Assembly: GCF_910592395.1 (NCBI RefSeq) | Contig: NC_088310.1 | Span: 3,415,501-3,479,500, forward strand | Reading direction: 5' to 3' | Length of the DNA: 64,000 nucleotides | From: Lineus longissimus | Lineage: Eukaryota > Nemertea > Pilidiophora > Heteronemertea > Lineidae | Shown here: positions 11,351 to 23,475 of the stretch, in pieces | Layout of the letters: every line of letters starts with the position of its first letter | How positions within the stretch are numbered: the first letter of the stretch is position 1 | Notes under the pieces: model-generated | Told to the model about the DNA's origin: nothing | What the model saw: only the letters and a program-made list of their open reading frames with translations | The model's database searches: none | Translations under genes and position numbers: made by a program

Positions 11351-11656
11351 GAAAAATACCAGGGCTTCACAAATATGGCATTAACGATCAATGGCCTATG
11401 TTAATGGGGTTAGTGAGGTTACCTAATTGAGTGAGCTAATTTGTATTCACACTGAGGGTCACTCTGAATGTTTGGCTCACACCTCATTAACCCCATTCAA
11501 CAAAGCCCTTTGATCTTTATTGCCCTATTTTGGGAAGCCCTGATTTTTTTTCCAGTTTGAAATCAGACCTTTCAGGGAAAAGTCGGACTTTTGTCGGATC
11601 AATCAGGAAAAAGTTCGAGAAACCGTTAAGAAGTCGGAAAAAGCCTCCTACTAGTG
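11351..11656 (+). mobile_element. Foldback repeat family, copy 1 (left arm truncated)
   Basis: It enters inside the left arm (GAAAAATACCAGGGCTTC), crosses the core (GTGAGCTAATTTGTATTCAC, then GGCTCACACCTCATTAACCC) and runs to the intact right terminus CCTCCTACTAGTG. The right arm carries the family's AGTCGGACTTTTGTCGGAT block. The outer left arm is missing. Confidence 0.9.
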
Positions 11657-14534
11657 TTAAATATTGCTACTTGCTAGTATCCTAGTTTCACCGACATAAG
11701 ACGATTTGGATAGACTATGAATTAGCAACACTGTGACTGTATGGCCAGCTTGGCTTTTGTTTCGTCAGGTTGGTGAAACAAAAGTATGTGTGCAAGTAAG
11801 GCAACTTATTAAAACAGAACATGTAGTCATGGTATTATAATGGAAATGTCATACATGTAATTATATTTTGTCATGCTAGTCTACAATAAAGGAAATGGAA
11901 GCCGTTTTAGCTGAGGTAATGAAGCTGAAAGTAATTTAGTTGACGAGTATATTATATATAGTAAGTGGGACTTTTCATTAAGCTGTTATATGTTTTTCTC
12001 ATTATTCTACATATTTGTAGTCGTCTCCCCTTCCGAGTTCATCACTAATTGAATTCCACACGAATTTCAGAATATTACGATACCTTAATCATGAGTATAG
12101 CAGACCAAATCTAGTTAACGGCGTTTTCGTCTGCGCAACAGGAAATAATTAGGAAGATTTTCGTGAGCGGTGAATATGTAAACAAACAAAAAATCATGCA
12201 AAATTCACATGTGTGACATTTGGACCTGGTCTACTCAAGCGCACTGAAAACTTAAGTACCATAGCCAGTTTGTAGCTTGAAAGATTCAAGCGACTATGCC
12301 GAAACATCTTAAAAATGCAGCCAGCTTGGAAGTCATGGGGAGTCTGTGTCTATAAATTATTCCAAAAGAATTTCCAATGGGTTTGCTGTGAAGTTGCACC
12401 ATTGTAAATATGCCAGTCGTTTGGATGACTTCAGATTTAGTGCCAATGAATAATACTTGTACTCTGTGTGCAGTCAATTTTGATATTACTGAACATGCCA
12501 GAACTTGCAGAATTGCTGCTAGCTTGGAACTTATGCGGATTTAGTTGCCATAAATTTAATGTAAGACGATTTATTTCTCCTTGTGCGTGTTTGTCCGATT
12601 TGAAATACAGACAGTAGAGCTCACAAACAAAAGAGCAAATATTTGGCCATACCCGGGCCAGGCATCTTGGAGACGGGTATTACCAAGAAGAAGGACATTC
12701 AATTACGTGTATTAACTCTTTCCGCCTTAGGCCAAGGGACACCACCAAACGACTTGCATGGGGGTCGGTGTTATCAAGATTGCTCTCGTGACCCTGTGAT
12801 TAGCCGTTCTGTTTGTGTTTCTTGCTGTATAATAAAATAATCAATTTAATTATCATTGTTATCATCATCGTCATTATCATCATTGTATTGAAAAAAAACC
12901 TTGAACCCAATTTTTTTGTGACGACCCAGTCTCCTTCCCGTACATACAATGTATTAGTCAGCTGAGGACCACCATATTGATCGCCTAAGCTTCTGCGTTT
13001 ATATGTACATGTAGTCTTTCTTTCAGTGACACTCTCATAAACTCCAGAAACTCCTTCGTAGTGCATAATGCTTTTAACTTTCATGACAACGCTTCTGAAA
13101 TGCAATAGAGTTTTGATTACAGAGTGCAACTTGCAAAGAATATAGCTGATCACAAGGCAAAGCTTTCATGGCAGGAACTGTAGCCATGACACTTGTGTCT
13201 TAATTCGACACTTTGAAAACAAAATCTTCAGATTTCATCTCTGACATCCGATTCGGAGATGAGAAAATAAAACAAAACTGTGAAGAAATGAAATTTCACA
13301 TGCAACTTCCATGATGAACAAAGCTTTACCATTATCCGTGTCATTCAGCCATCCACGTTTTCTAAACTGGCACGCAAATGTTAAATTGAATCAAGAATCC
13401 GTTTTACCAATTATCTTTCCTTAAAAATATCTGGGAATTGGAAGTTAAGCATGCTGGCATTCTCTCCGTGAAACACTCGGAGGATAACCGATTAGAACTC
13501 TTTTCGAGTGCAAGTGCAATATTTAGCCAAGGTTTAACTAATTTAAAATTGTGGCTCATGTGTGCATGATATTCACATCATCCCGCAGGTAATTAAAGAT
13601 AAACATAGTCGTTGTGTACTTATTATATGCCTCAGACGAGAATTGGTGTACATGGTATGTGTATATCGATCTACGCAGCAGCATTGTTGTCAGAAGGTAC
13701 ATTTTTTCAAAATTGAAATTTTCAAATTTAAGTTAAATTTTCCAAAAAACATGATCTTGACTCAGCAACAGCAATGAATTATTGACCTATTTCAAAAGCA
13801 TCACGCAAGCGCTGAGAGTGAAGTTTCAAGGTGAGAGCATGGGTCACTTGGCAAACATGTGTCAGGATTGCAAATTGTCAAATGGATTCATGGTAGAATT
13901 CGTTGGTGTAATGGGATACAAAATGTGAAAGCTTAATCACGCACAATGTCATATGCTCAAACGGTAGGGAAATGTTTGTCAAAAGAGACTGCGCAAGTCA
14001 CTTTTGACATACTAGCACATGACCGTATTCAAGAAAGGCAGAATAATTCGAGTCATGTTTGGCTGCAATGAACATATTGACAAAGCCAGTCACTTTGGCA
14101 AACATCACACCACACCATTTTCTCTGAGTTGTTGACACTATCTGCTTAGAGGAGAACAAATGGAAATCGATATGTTTTTATAGAATGAACTTCAATTATG
14201 AGGAATTAGAAACCTCTTTATTCCAGAAATGTTTTATGTCAACTGCTTTAACCTCCCTCCTGATTTGCTTTGAAAAGATCTTTACCGGAAATAGATCAAT
14301 CACTAAAAGAGCTATGACTTTGCATTTTTTACTTTGAGAGATGTCTAATGGCATGAAAATCGACGCGAGGCGTGTTGAAATTAATTCTGTGCCCATTAGC
14401 ACGATGCCAGCTTCTAACAATATTGAAAAATAATCAGGTACCAGAGACCAGATGAGCCAGTTTATCTTGTTTCTCAGAAAAACACGTTTTTCTTAGTAAT
14501 CGGTCTTTAAATTGCTATTGTCATAGATGGGGAT
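11657..14534. other. Unassigned stretch with ATC-type microsatellite
   Basis: An imperfect ATC/ATT repeat lies at about 12843-12887 (TATCATCATCGTCATTATCA). Open frames of up to 117 codons overlap it or look like chance. No gene was recognised. Confidence 0.45.
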
Positions 14535-14838
14535 TGCCCAGTCCTAGGCTTTTATATCAAAGGTCTGTGTTGCATGGGGTTAATGAGGTGACCCATATTG
14601 AGTGAGTTAATTAGTATTCACACATAGGTTCACTCTGGGCATTTGGCTCACACCTCATTAACCCCATTCAACAGAAGCCTTTGATCTTTATTGCCCTATT
14701 CTGGGAAACGCTGGTATGCTTCATTTTTTGGAAATCCGACTTTTCAGGGAAAAGTCAGACAATGTCGGACTTTTGTCGGATAAATCAGGAAAATGTTAGA
14801 GAAACCGTTAAGAAGTCGGAAAAAGCCTCCTACTAGTG
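14535..14838 (+). mobile_element. Foldback repeat family, copy 2 (left arm truncated)
   Basis: It starts in degraded left-arm sequence (CCCAGTCCTAGGC), passes through the GGGTTAATGAGGTG core and TTTGGCTCACACCTCATTAA, and ends at the family's right terminus CCTCCTACTAGTG. The right arm keeps the AATGTCGGACTTTTGTCGGA block. Confidence 0.9.
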
Positions 14839-17800
14839 ATAAGATATCACTGTTTTGGTGCTCATGTCCCCTGCCTCTGATTCAATTTCTACAATTTTTT
14901 TTAGCTCCTTGCCATGTCAGTTTATATCTTTACAAAGAACTGACATTTTGCTAATCGTTGTGGCATATTTTCTTGACAAATATGATTATGTACTCACGAG
15001 AAACTTAGCCAGTTTGATTTTCACAGTTTAAATCGGTGTCGGTATGTTGGTGAGAACGGCTTAACATATCAATAGTATATTTTGCTCGCATCTTTTCTTG
15101 TCTTCCAATGTGGTGCCTTTTGACATTCCTCACATGTTATGTAATCCTGCTGCTATCATTCCCGATATCAAGGCTGTCGACATGGATGTCGACAAGGCTG
15201 TCGACAAAGTTTTAGTTCAGGTTTTATTTCGGATAATACCTAGGCTATCTGTTACATTTTGATTTTTTTCCTCCGGCAAATAACGGTGGGTGTATTTTGT
15301 CATGTCTTATCTATTATACCAAAAGTATTATATTTAACTAAGCCTCCGTTATAGCATATCATTCTTATCACCAGTATTTGCATCAGCAAGATATGGGCTC
15401 TTTTTCATGCTGCCTGTCAGTCTGTATAATCTTTCACATCGTGCTTGAGCGCTCTGCAGACATGCATTTTTTTAAAGCAACTTGTGATAATCATTATTAT
15501 CATTAAAATTGTTTGCGGGATCCGCGCTGCAAGAATCAGTCATCGCTCTGACCTATACTGATAAATACAAAACCAGTTACAGCATATTTTACCAATAGAC
15601 AGGCTAGCGATCTTTCAGGAAAAAATGCCTTTTTGCAATCTTGCAACCAGCTGGCCAGAAACAGTTAATACAAGCTCAGCTAAAAAATTAGCTGTGAGTT
15701 GTGTTGATTGTAACTTTACTTCGCCCCCCCCCCCCACCTCGAGACTGCCAGTTTTGACCTTCTCACGTTGAGAGATGATGATTTGCTATTCAGCCTAATA
15801 TCAAGGCTGTCAGTCTTAACAACCAAGCTTGCATTCTGAAGATTTTTTTATGCTTTCTGATATTCAAATTTAAGATGAATTTTTAGGGCACCATCTCTTT
15901 TTACGGAACTATTTGTTTAAATCTGATATGCTTTGTTCCTCATCTCCATATCTGTTGGGATTTTTTTCCCCATATCGATGCGTCTGTGAATTTTTTTTCT
16001 CCAACCATATGCGATTGGCATCATTCCCATTGCTACTCTCTATCTGACAGCTTAGATTTTTTAAGTATTTCAGAAGCTACCTCGCTTGTTTCATTGGTTG
16101 ATGAGAAGTTACGAGGCAAAATACAAAGTTTTTGTTGCCACGTGTAAAATACAACAACCATATATGTTATGGTGGTCACCTTTTCCAGCACTTCAAGTGA
16201 GGTTATAGGTCATAGCTCACCTGTTGGTGCGCGTGCCTTGGAGTTAAAGTTGGTCCAGGTCTTAAAATCCTGGGTTATATCTCAAGAAACCTCCACTGTA
16301 TGATCATCAAATGTATGTCATCACCCTATAGAACCAGCACCACTTTACTAAGGGCATTCCCCGTTTCAGCTCAGTTCCAAGTATGATTAATTCAAATAGG
16401 CTAATTCAACATGGCTGCCAGCAGCGATCTTGGATTTCAGTATCTCGACCTTTTAGGTGCTGCAGCTTCAACCTTCTGCCATGACACTTGCATTTTACCC
16501 ATCCAACTACCTCATATGGTTTGCTTTTGCCTGTGTTTCAACTCAGTTTGGCCTATAGTGGTCTTCTAAAAAAATAAAAAGCAAACAACAGTTTACCTTA
16601 TGAGCTTCATTTCAGTGGCCTTGAGCGGTTGGTTCGGAAGTGTCCTATCGATTTTGGCCTATCTATTCTGCAGCAACAGCTGCTGAGGAGCTGTAATATC
16701 TGGATATCAGCACGCTTTATTTCATCACTCAGGTGAATCAATCCGCGAATGATCCAATTCTGCTCCTGATGTCGAACACCTGTTCAAAGACCCCAGGCTA
16801 AAGATGACCTGGCAAGAAAAATAACGACACGAGATGGGTATAAATCGGTTACCTTTTATAAGGTTTCTGCTAATCTTAATCAAACATTGATTAAAAAAAG
16901 GGTTTGAAGATATTTGGAATTGAAGATTCTAACTCTCTATATTCAAGTTTTCTCAAACATGTCCATGTTCAGCGTTTTCTCAAGATTTGTCTCTGATTTA
17001 TATATCATTCCCATATCTTGCATATCTTTTTTCCAGAACACCGAACCAGGTGTTTGCTTGCTTTCATCGAGAACTTGGCATTCGGTTCTCTCAGTCTCTG
17101 ATGCACTTTTCTGTTTTCTGTTGATGTTATTTGGGCTTTTTCTGGGACATGGAGCGGATGGAAGGTTATAACTAAGGATGTCAGCCTACTGGTTATAATT
17201 GTCAGCCAAGCATAGTCCAAAAAATAGAGCCTGCGGTGTTTTCTACAGCATAATGCCAATGTACTCGATCTGCTGTGGTGTTATGAGTGGCTGGATTTTT
17301 TCTGGGCCGTTCACCAGATGCAAAATAACCACGTAGAATATTTGATGTACTTGTGTGTACACTTATTTTATGTTGCTACTACCGCAGCAGACGAGACACC
17401 ACTTTGTCGATGTTTGACAAATTGTTGCATTGTTACATTTTTAGTCAAAGACTGTTTTGATCAGTCGCCACTTTGAGAAAACATTGACCAGAAAGATGTT
17501 CATCTGAATACATTCTATGTCTGTTCGTAAATTTGTTGTCGGGATCTGCCGTGGAACTTCGAACTACTGGACTTAAGCCGCGTAGTGCTAAAAATAACGA
17601 ATAATGCCTTTTACAACTATCTAAGGGTTGAAATGAAACTGAAAGAACATTGAAAAGAAAGATATTTAACTAATGAAATAGAAGAAAAATAAACATATTG
17701 AAGTGAAAAGCTAGCTGCCCACTCCTTTAATTAGCAAAGGGTATTCGTTATGGTCAAGGTTATTAGTTAAAGAGAAACAACGTTCCTTCAGGTCTTCGTT

Positions 17801-20629
17801 TGTCGGCCTTCTAAAATTTCGAAAGTATGCCTCAAAACATCACGTCTCTGATCAGTTGCTTTGAACTTCAGAGTTCTGTATTGCATTAATGGGTTTGATT
17901 TCCTTTGATTGACATTGGGGCTTACTCTAATGGATCTTCTCTGCCCTAATTGGTCACGTCCAATCATCATTTTTCTTTTATCAGTTTCTTTTGGTATTTG
18001 TGACTTATTTTTCGACTTTCTCCTGATGAGCAGTATCCTTGAAATAATTTGGGTCATTATGTTAACATCCTCATCCTCTTCCTCATATAATTATCATATA
18101 CCATAAGTGCACTAGCTAATCTGTCAGACATACTATGAGATTTATCACGAAAAGTACTTGCAAACTTCTCCAAAATTCATGAACAGTGTCCTCGGGCATG
18201 CTTTTCCACTGCATAAAGGGTGGGAAAACATATTAACTCTATCGTTGACCTAGTTTTGTCTCAGTCGTTTACTGGTATTTTTAACTGCCATAAGCTCAAG
18301 GCCTACGGTGTCATGCTTTCTGAGGCCAGATAAAATCAACTTCTGAAATCTGGTGACTCAGGTCTGACACTCTAGGGAGGGTGCCTAAACCTGCTTCTGG
18401 GCGTAGTCAAGATAGAATCGCTCTGATGGCTTCCTTTTTTTGATAACATACTGACCTAATCGATCATGCTCCACGATTTTCACTCCGCTATTTATCTCCT
18501 TAAATACTTACAGACTCATTTATATGTCATCATATACAATCGTGGCTGGAAGCTTGGTCACCTGCTGTGTTTTTTTGGACGAATAAAAAAGAAGCTTATG
18601 TGGTTCGATCACGCTTCGTAATTGCTTATTGGACAATGTATAACACAAGTTATTTTTCTACTTCTAATGACTGTTGGAGTGTTTTCCCAAAAATGGGCCA
18701 AGATATTCAGGAAACCTGGAAAAGGTTACGTACCCGTGTCATTTTGAAGCCTATTTCGGTAAGTTTAACAACATCTACAACCAGCATCCGGAATTCATTA
18801 TACACAATTGATCGTGCCCCTGTTTGCATTCAATCACTGGCAAACACATTTTCTGTTTAAACTCTCAAAGCAAACTTTCGGTAATCAATCAGGATTCAAA
18901 TATCCGGCTGTTAAATCAGCAGAGATTTTTTCTATCCTTGAGTCTCGTACAACAGGGACATGAGGCTCGGTTTAAGCTGCATCGATTATTGGAAGGGATC
19001 TTTCGCAAAATTTGCAGTAAGGTTGTCATGCGGATAAAAACTACGTGATGTCCACGATGGAGGAAAAGATCAACGAATAAATCTGCTACAGTTCTAGTCC
19101 GAAGCGTTATTCCCTGCTGCAATCAATATTCAAACAAACTTATCATTCTACTGTCGTGTCTGTGAAATGTTTGATTAGCATCTCCTTCGTGAAATTTGTC
19201 AGCCGATATCCTTAAAACGAAAATCCAAACACTCTGACCAAAGAGAGCCAGGCCCGTGGGAATTGGTGATGCGCTCAACATGGGCAATGTTACATCTGGC
19301 TGTTAATGCAAGACCGTTATTCAGTTATTCACGTGAACAGTTGAAACCTCTGGTTTATGCTAAAGACCACTGTTTTCATCTTGATTAAGGAAGGTATCAA
19401 ACCGCCTCTTCAAACCATGATTTTTTTACTGTAAACCACTATATTTTCCATAGCATTTTATTTTCGCGAATAACCTAGATTTTCAAAAATGAAAATTGCA
19501 AAAAGGCTTTTGGATTGAAAAAACCAAAAATAGAGTAAAACTAAAAATAGAAAAAGTTTTTCCAGAAATCATTGTAAATCACAAAAATAAAGACGTGTGA
19601 TAATTTGGCAGTTTGCAGCATTTGTTAATTAAGGCTTCGTTTTTAAAAATCTTTGACAATATCCATTTAACAAAGATATGGGACATCGCAATAATGCTTT
19701 ATCATGACAGCGTAATGGTCGTTCAAAATCATGAGAAATTACCATTTTGTTCATGTCATTAGGATTTTGACAAATGACTACCGGTATTTTTATTATCAGC
19801 GACAAATCAAAATTTGTCACTGATGATGGAAAGTATTATCTGCCTTTATCTCCTAAAGTGAAGAATCGCTTGTAGGTCGCTGGGTAAAGTTATCATTTTG
19901 ATCTGGACCTTTTTATCAGAAATATTTAACAGTGGATTTCTGTCTTAAATAGGTTCACTTAAGATGATTACTTCCCCTGATTGCCGAGAATCTTCTCAGG
20001 CCTTCCACCTTACCGAGCAACCTGACCTGGAGAGTGCTGCTTGAGCCTTGGGAGGATGGCTGCCTCACAAGAAAAACTCCTGGGATGGCTAATGTCGATC
20101 TTGTTTGTGCGGCTTCCAGGTCTACTCCAGCCTCCCCAAAGCGACACGTATTGTTGTTACACAAACATCCGTTCATTGCTCTTAATAGCTCATTAATATT
20201 TACCCATGATCTATATTTATATTATACGACTACACCAACTATTTAGTGATATTATTCTAAGATAAATAACTTGTCTCCCTGCTCTATTCAAGGTTCCTTG
20301 AACAAACTGACTGTAAACCTGCTAACTTGTTGCATACTAACTACTCATAAAGTTGCACATTTGTTAACGTTAATTGTTGTCATGGGTTTCCATTGTGGCA
20401 TCGTTGATTACCAATGATCTCATGGCTTATTTGATACCTTATTTGGCTAATGTGTTCATGCTTCATACAAACCAATTTGATAATGGTATTGCTAACACTT
20501 AATGATCCTTCATTTGATGGCGTCCTAGTCATCATCACGCCCCTTTCATCCTGACCAAGGTCAAACGTCCAAAAGATGAATTATCTCACATTATGAGAAA
20601 AATTGCCAGTTGACCACCTGAATAGATCA
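14839..20629. other. Long stretch without supported genes
   Basis: It contains a C12 run (15724-15735) and a cluster of three GTCGAC sites near 15176-15203. A sequence at about 16190-16470 opens TCATAGCTCACCTG and includes ATGGCTGCCAGCAGCGATC, which resembles interspersed repeats of this class but has no second copy here. No domain was recognised in any frame. Confidence 0.45.
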
Positions 20630-21262
20630 AATCAGCTCGATCAGGTGGCGTGGACTGAGATTGCTGTCTGTGGAACAAGTATGAGTTCAGCTCAGGTGGC
20701 GTGAACTTAGATTGCTGTCTGTGGACCAAATAATGAGTTCAGCTCAGGTGGCATGAACTAAGATTGCTGTCTGTGGACTATTAAAGTATGAGTTCAGCTC
20801 AGGTGGCGTGAACTTAGATTGCTGTCTGTGGACCAAATAATGAGTTCAGCTCAGGTGGCATGAACTAAGATTGCTGTCTGTGGACTATTTAAGTATGAGT
20901 TCAGCTCAGGTGGCGTGAACTTAGATTGCTGTCTGTGGACCAAATAATGAGTTCAGCTCAGGTGGCATGAACTAAGATTGCTGTCTGTGGACCAAATAAT
21001 GAGTTCAGCTCAGGTGGCATGAACTAAGATTGCTGTCTGTGGACTATTAAAGTATGAGTTCAGCTCAGGTGGCGTGAACTTAGATCACTACATGTGAACC
21101 AAATAAGAATTCAGCTCAGGTGGCGTGAACTAAGATTGCTGTCTGTGGACCAAATATGAGTTCAGCTCAGGTGGCGTGAACTAAGATTGCTGTCTGTGGA
21201 CCAAATATGAGTTCAGCTCAGGTGGCATGAACTAAGATTGCTGTCTGTGGACCAATGAGTTC
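20630..21262 (+). repeat. Satellite array of 52/55-bp units with dimeric higher-order structure
   Basis: Units begin GAGTTCAGCTCAGGTGGC at 20683, 20735, 20790, 20842, 20897, 20949, 21001, 21056, 21107 (AAT variant), 21158 and 21209. A degenerate unit precedes them and a truncated unit follows. Type A (GCGTGAACTTAG...CCAAATAAT, 52 bp) alternates with type B (GCATGAACTAAG...ACTATTAAAGTAT, 55 bp) to give a 107-bp dimer. Later units are 51-bp variants with short spacers. Unit 8 is internally diverged (GATCACTACATGTG). Confidence 0.95.
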
Positions 21263-21996
21263 ATCTAAGACTGTGTGAAGATATGCACTCCTGCATACAG
21301 TGTTAAATGAATAGTTTTCCTGTGTTCAAACTTATTAATCTCCTGCGTCTTGTGATGTTGACTGAAGGGCAAACAAACACTCTCACACTGTTTGTCTAAT
21401 CAGGTTTGCTAACACTATTTAAATACACCTTGATAATCATTTGCATTTCCACTTGTTGAGCGTGTGATGAAAAGCAGCGTCCGTCCTTAACTTTTACCAG
21501 GGGTAGCCTACAATACTATCACTAATACATTCACTGCACTGAAACCGTGGAATGTTCGTAAAGCGGAAAGTTAGATAGACTAAACTTTGTGCGAGCTGCC
21601 AAAGTTTAATAATCAACAAGTCGAAATTTTGATTGTGGACGTTATCCATTCCCCACTTAGTGTTATTCTCACTGACTGTTTAGGGCTGGCCTGGCTGAAG
21701 TTCTTCTGCATTGGGGGAAGACTTCGAGGCTAGACCTGCACTGTCCTGCATTGTCTATTCTATTGTCTATTCTTTTCTCACCACAAACACATAACAACCC
21801 ACCTAAATATCCGTTTCTTTGTGTCTCGCCAAATGTTTTCTTGCAACAAATACTGCTGAAACATTTATCAACAACCTCATTCAGCTGTGGTATTGTCGGC
21901 AATATCATCGGATATGACAAGATAAACACCAGTTCTTATATTGTTTCGGGACCAATATGTAATCAGACACTCGGCATCTTGAGGTTTCCTGTTGCT
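21263..21996. other. Unassigned noncoding stretch
   Basis: Nothing supportable was seen. Overlapping 82- and 86-codon frames on opposite strands have no recognisable domain. Confidence 0.5.
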
Positions 21997-22310
21997 TAAA
22001 GGTTGTGTGCAAATGCTTGCTGATTGTTCCTTTGTCAGTAAGCAGCTAGATCTATAAAAAGCAATGGCAAAGGTTGACTGTCCTTTTATCAGTAATCGAC
22101 AAGGTCGGTAAAAAGCAATTACAGAAAACGTTGTGTGTTTTTTGCCTGCTGACTGTTCTTTTGTCAGTAATCGACAAGGTATGTAAAAAGCAACTACCGA
22201 AAGAATTGTGTGGTTAATGTGTTGATCATTCTTTGTTGGAAATCAGATCTATTAAAAGCAACAGCCAAAAAGGCTGTGTGGTGTATGCTCGCTGATGTCA
22301 TAACAGCTGT
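21997..22310 (+). repeat. Diverged tandem repeat, about 70-bp period, four to five units
   Basis: The motif GTTGTGTG...TTTGTCAGTAATCGACAAGG...GTAAAAAGCAA recurs around 22000-22070, 22072-22130, 22131-22205 and 22206-22270, and begins again at 22280. Units differ by substitutions and small indels, so this array is older than the 52/55-bp satellite just upstream. Confidence 0.7.
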
Positions 22311-22389
22311 AGTTCAAGTCTGCCCTCAAAACTGCTGTTCGTAAAGTAGTGAGAACTTATCAAAGAAACCTTGCACCAGAATCGAAGAT

Positions 22390-23230
22390 TTTAGTTCTCT
22401 TGAACACTTTGCATATCTCTAACAATTTTCACATTTTCCTGACAACCAGCGGTTTGCTTTCGTTTCTCTTGCGGCATCAATAATTACCCTTGATCAATAT
22501 GATATCGTCGCTGTAGCTCCCGATGACAGTTTGCTGTCGCAAGCCGACGAGAGCAGTGTGGCGTAAACTTCTCTAGATGAGATTTTTCCATTGCAACTTT
22601 AGTTTGACGCAGTATGTGAAAGAACTTGAAATATTTTGCAGACAATCTCAATTAGAAAACCCAGGAACACTCAATTAAGATCAGATTTTAGTTCCCTTGG
22701 ACAACTTGCTGCATGCCATCGTCGCTCTTGACCTATTTCAGATGGTTGTCCTAGCGCCCAAAGACAGCAGCAAGAACCTCTTTATTCAGATTTTAATTCC
22801 TTCGATCATCTATGAAAATTTTCCTAATATAACAAGCTGTGTTCTATCACTGCTCTAGCGGCGTCAATTACCCATTGTCTATATAATATCGAAGCTGCAT
22901 TATCAATGATTAATATATTGTTCGTTGGCACAAGCGTGGTGGAGTATCACCCCTCGATGAGATTTTTCCATGCTGCCTACCATCAAAGGAAGTCATTCAC
23001 TGTTACCGTGGGAGTGGATTATGTTGTTGAAAAGCTGGAAGGAGCGTGCAGTTCACTTTCACAACGACTGTTGTGGTGTTCGGATCGTGAGTGTGTGACT
23101 TGTGGATCTAATATCAAAACGAGTGACTCTCTTTGAGGGATTTCATGTTGTGGAACTTGATCATTGGGTCCCTTGGTAACTTTGCGTGCGTAAGGACTAA
23201 CTATCAAAGCTGTGTTATCTCGTTGAAGAA
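22390..23230 (+). repeat. Old large-period local duplications
   Basis: TTTTAGTTC-type blocks recur near 22390, 22686 and 22790. A longer block (GCGGCATCAATAATTACCC ... GATGAGATTTTTCCAT) near 22473-22595 reappears near 22858-22975 as GCGGCGTCAATTACCC ... GATGAGATTTTTCCAT. An AAGCTGTGTT phrase appears again near 23207. The order is conserved but identity is low. Confidence 0.5.
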
Positions 23231-23411
23231 TCGGTCATTTAACTGTAAGTAAGTCTCATGTTTGCATTTGTAGGGTTTTTCTGCTCAATGATGGTTATTG
23301 TGGTTCGTTGATGATGAACTTGTAATGAGTTGCTGAAGCACTTTTCATCTATGAGACCATTTTTTATACATGTAGTTCGTGAACTTTTTGCTCCTGTGGT
23401 ATAATGTTGCA

Positions 23412-23472
23412 ATTTTTCGGTTATACGATTGATGGAAATGTGACATTTTTTCGGTTATACGATTGATGGACA
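23412..23472 (+). repeat. Short two-copy tandem repeat
   Basis: TTTTCGGTTATACGATTGAT occurs twice, followed by GGAAATG and GGACATC, with a spacing of about 35 bases. Confidence 0.8.
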
Positions 23473-23475
23473 TCA

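Noticed and set aside
12800-13153. 117-codon minus-strand ORF
   Set aside because: Its end is low-complexity translation of the ATC/ATT microsatellite and the rest lacks any recognisable domain.
15176-15203. Three GTCGAC sites as a regulatory cluster
   Set aside because: They are explained by a short local repeat of AAGGCTGTCGACA, with no further support.
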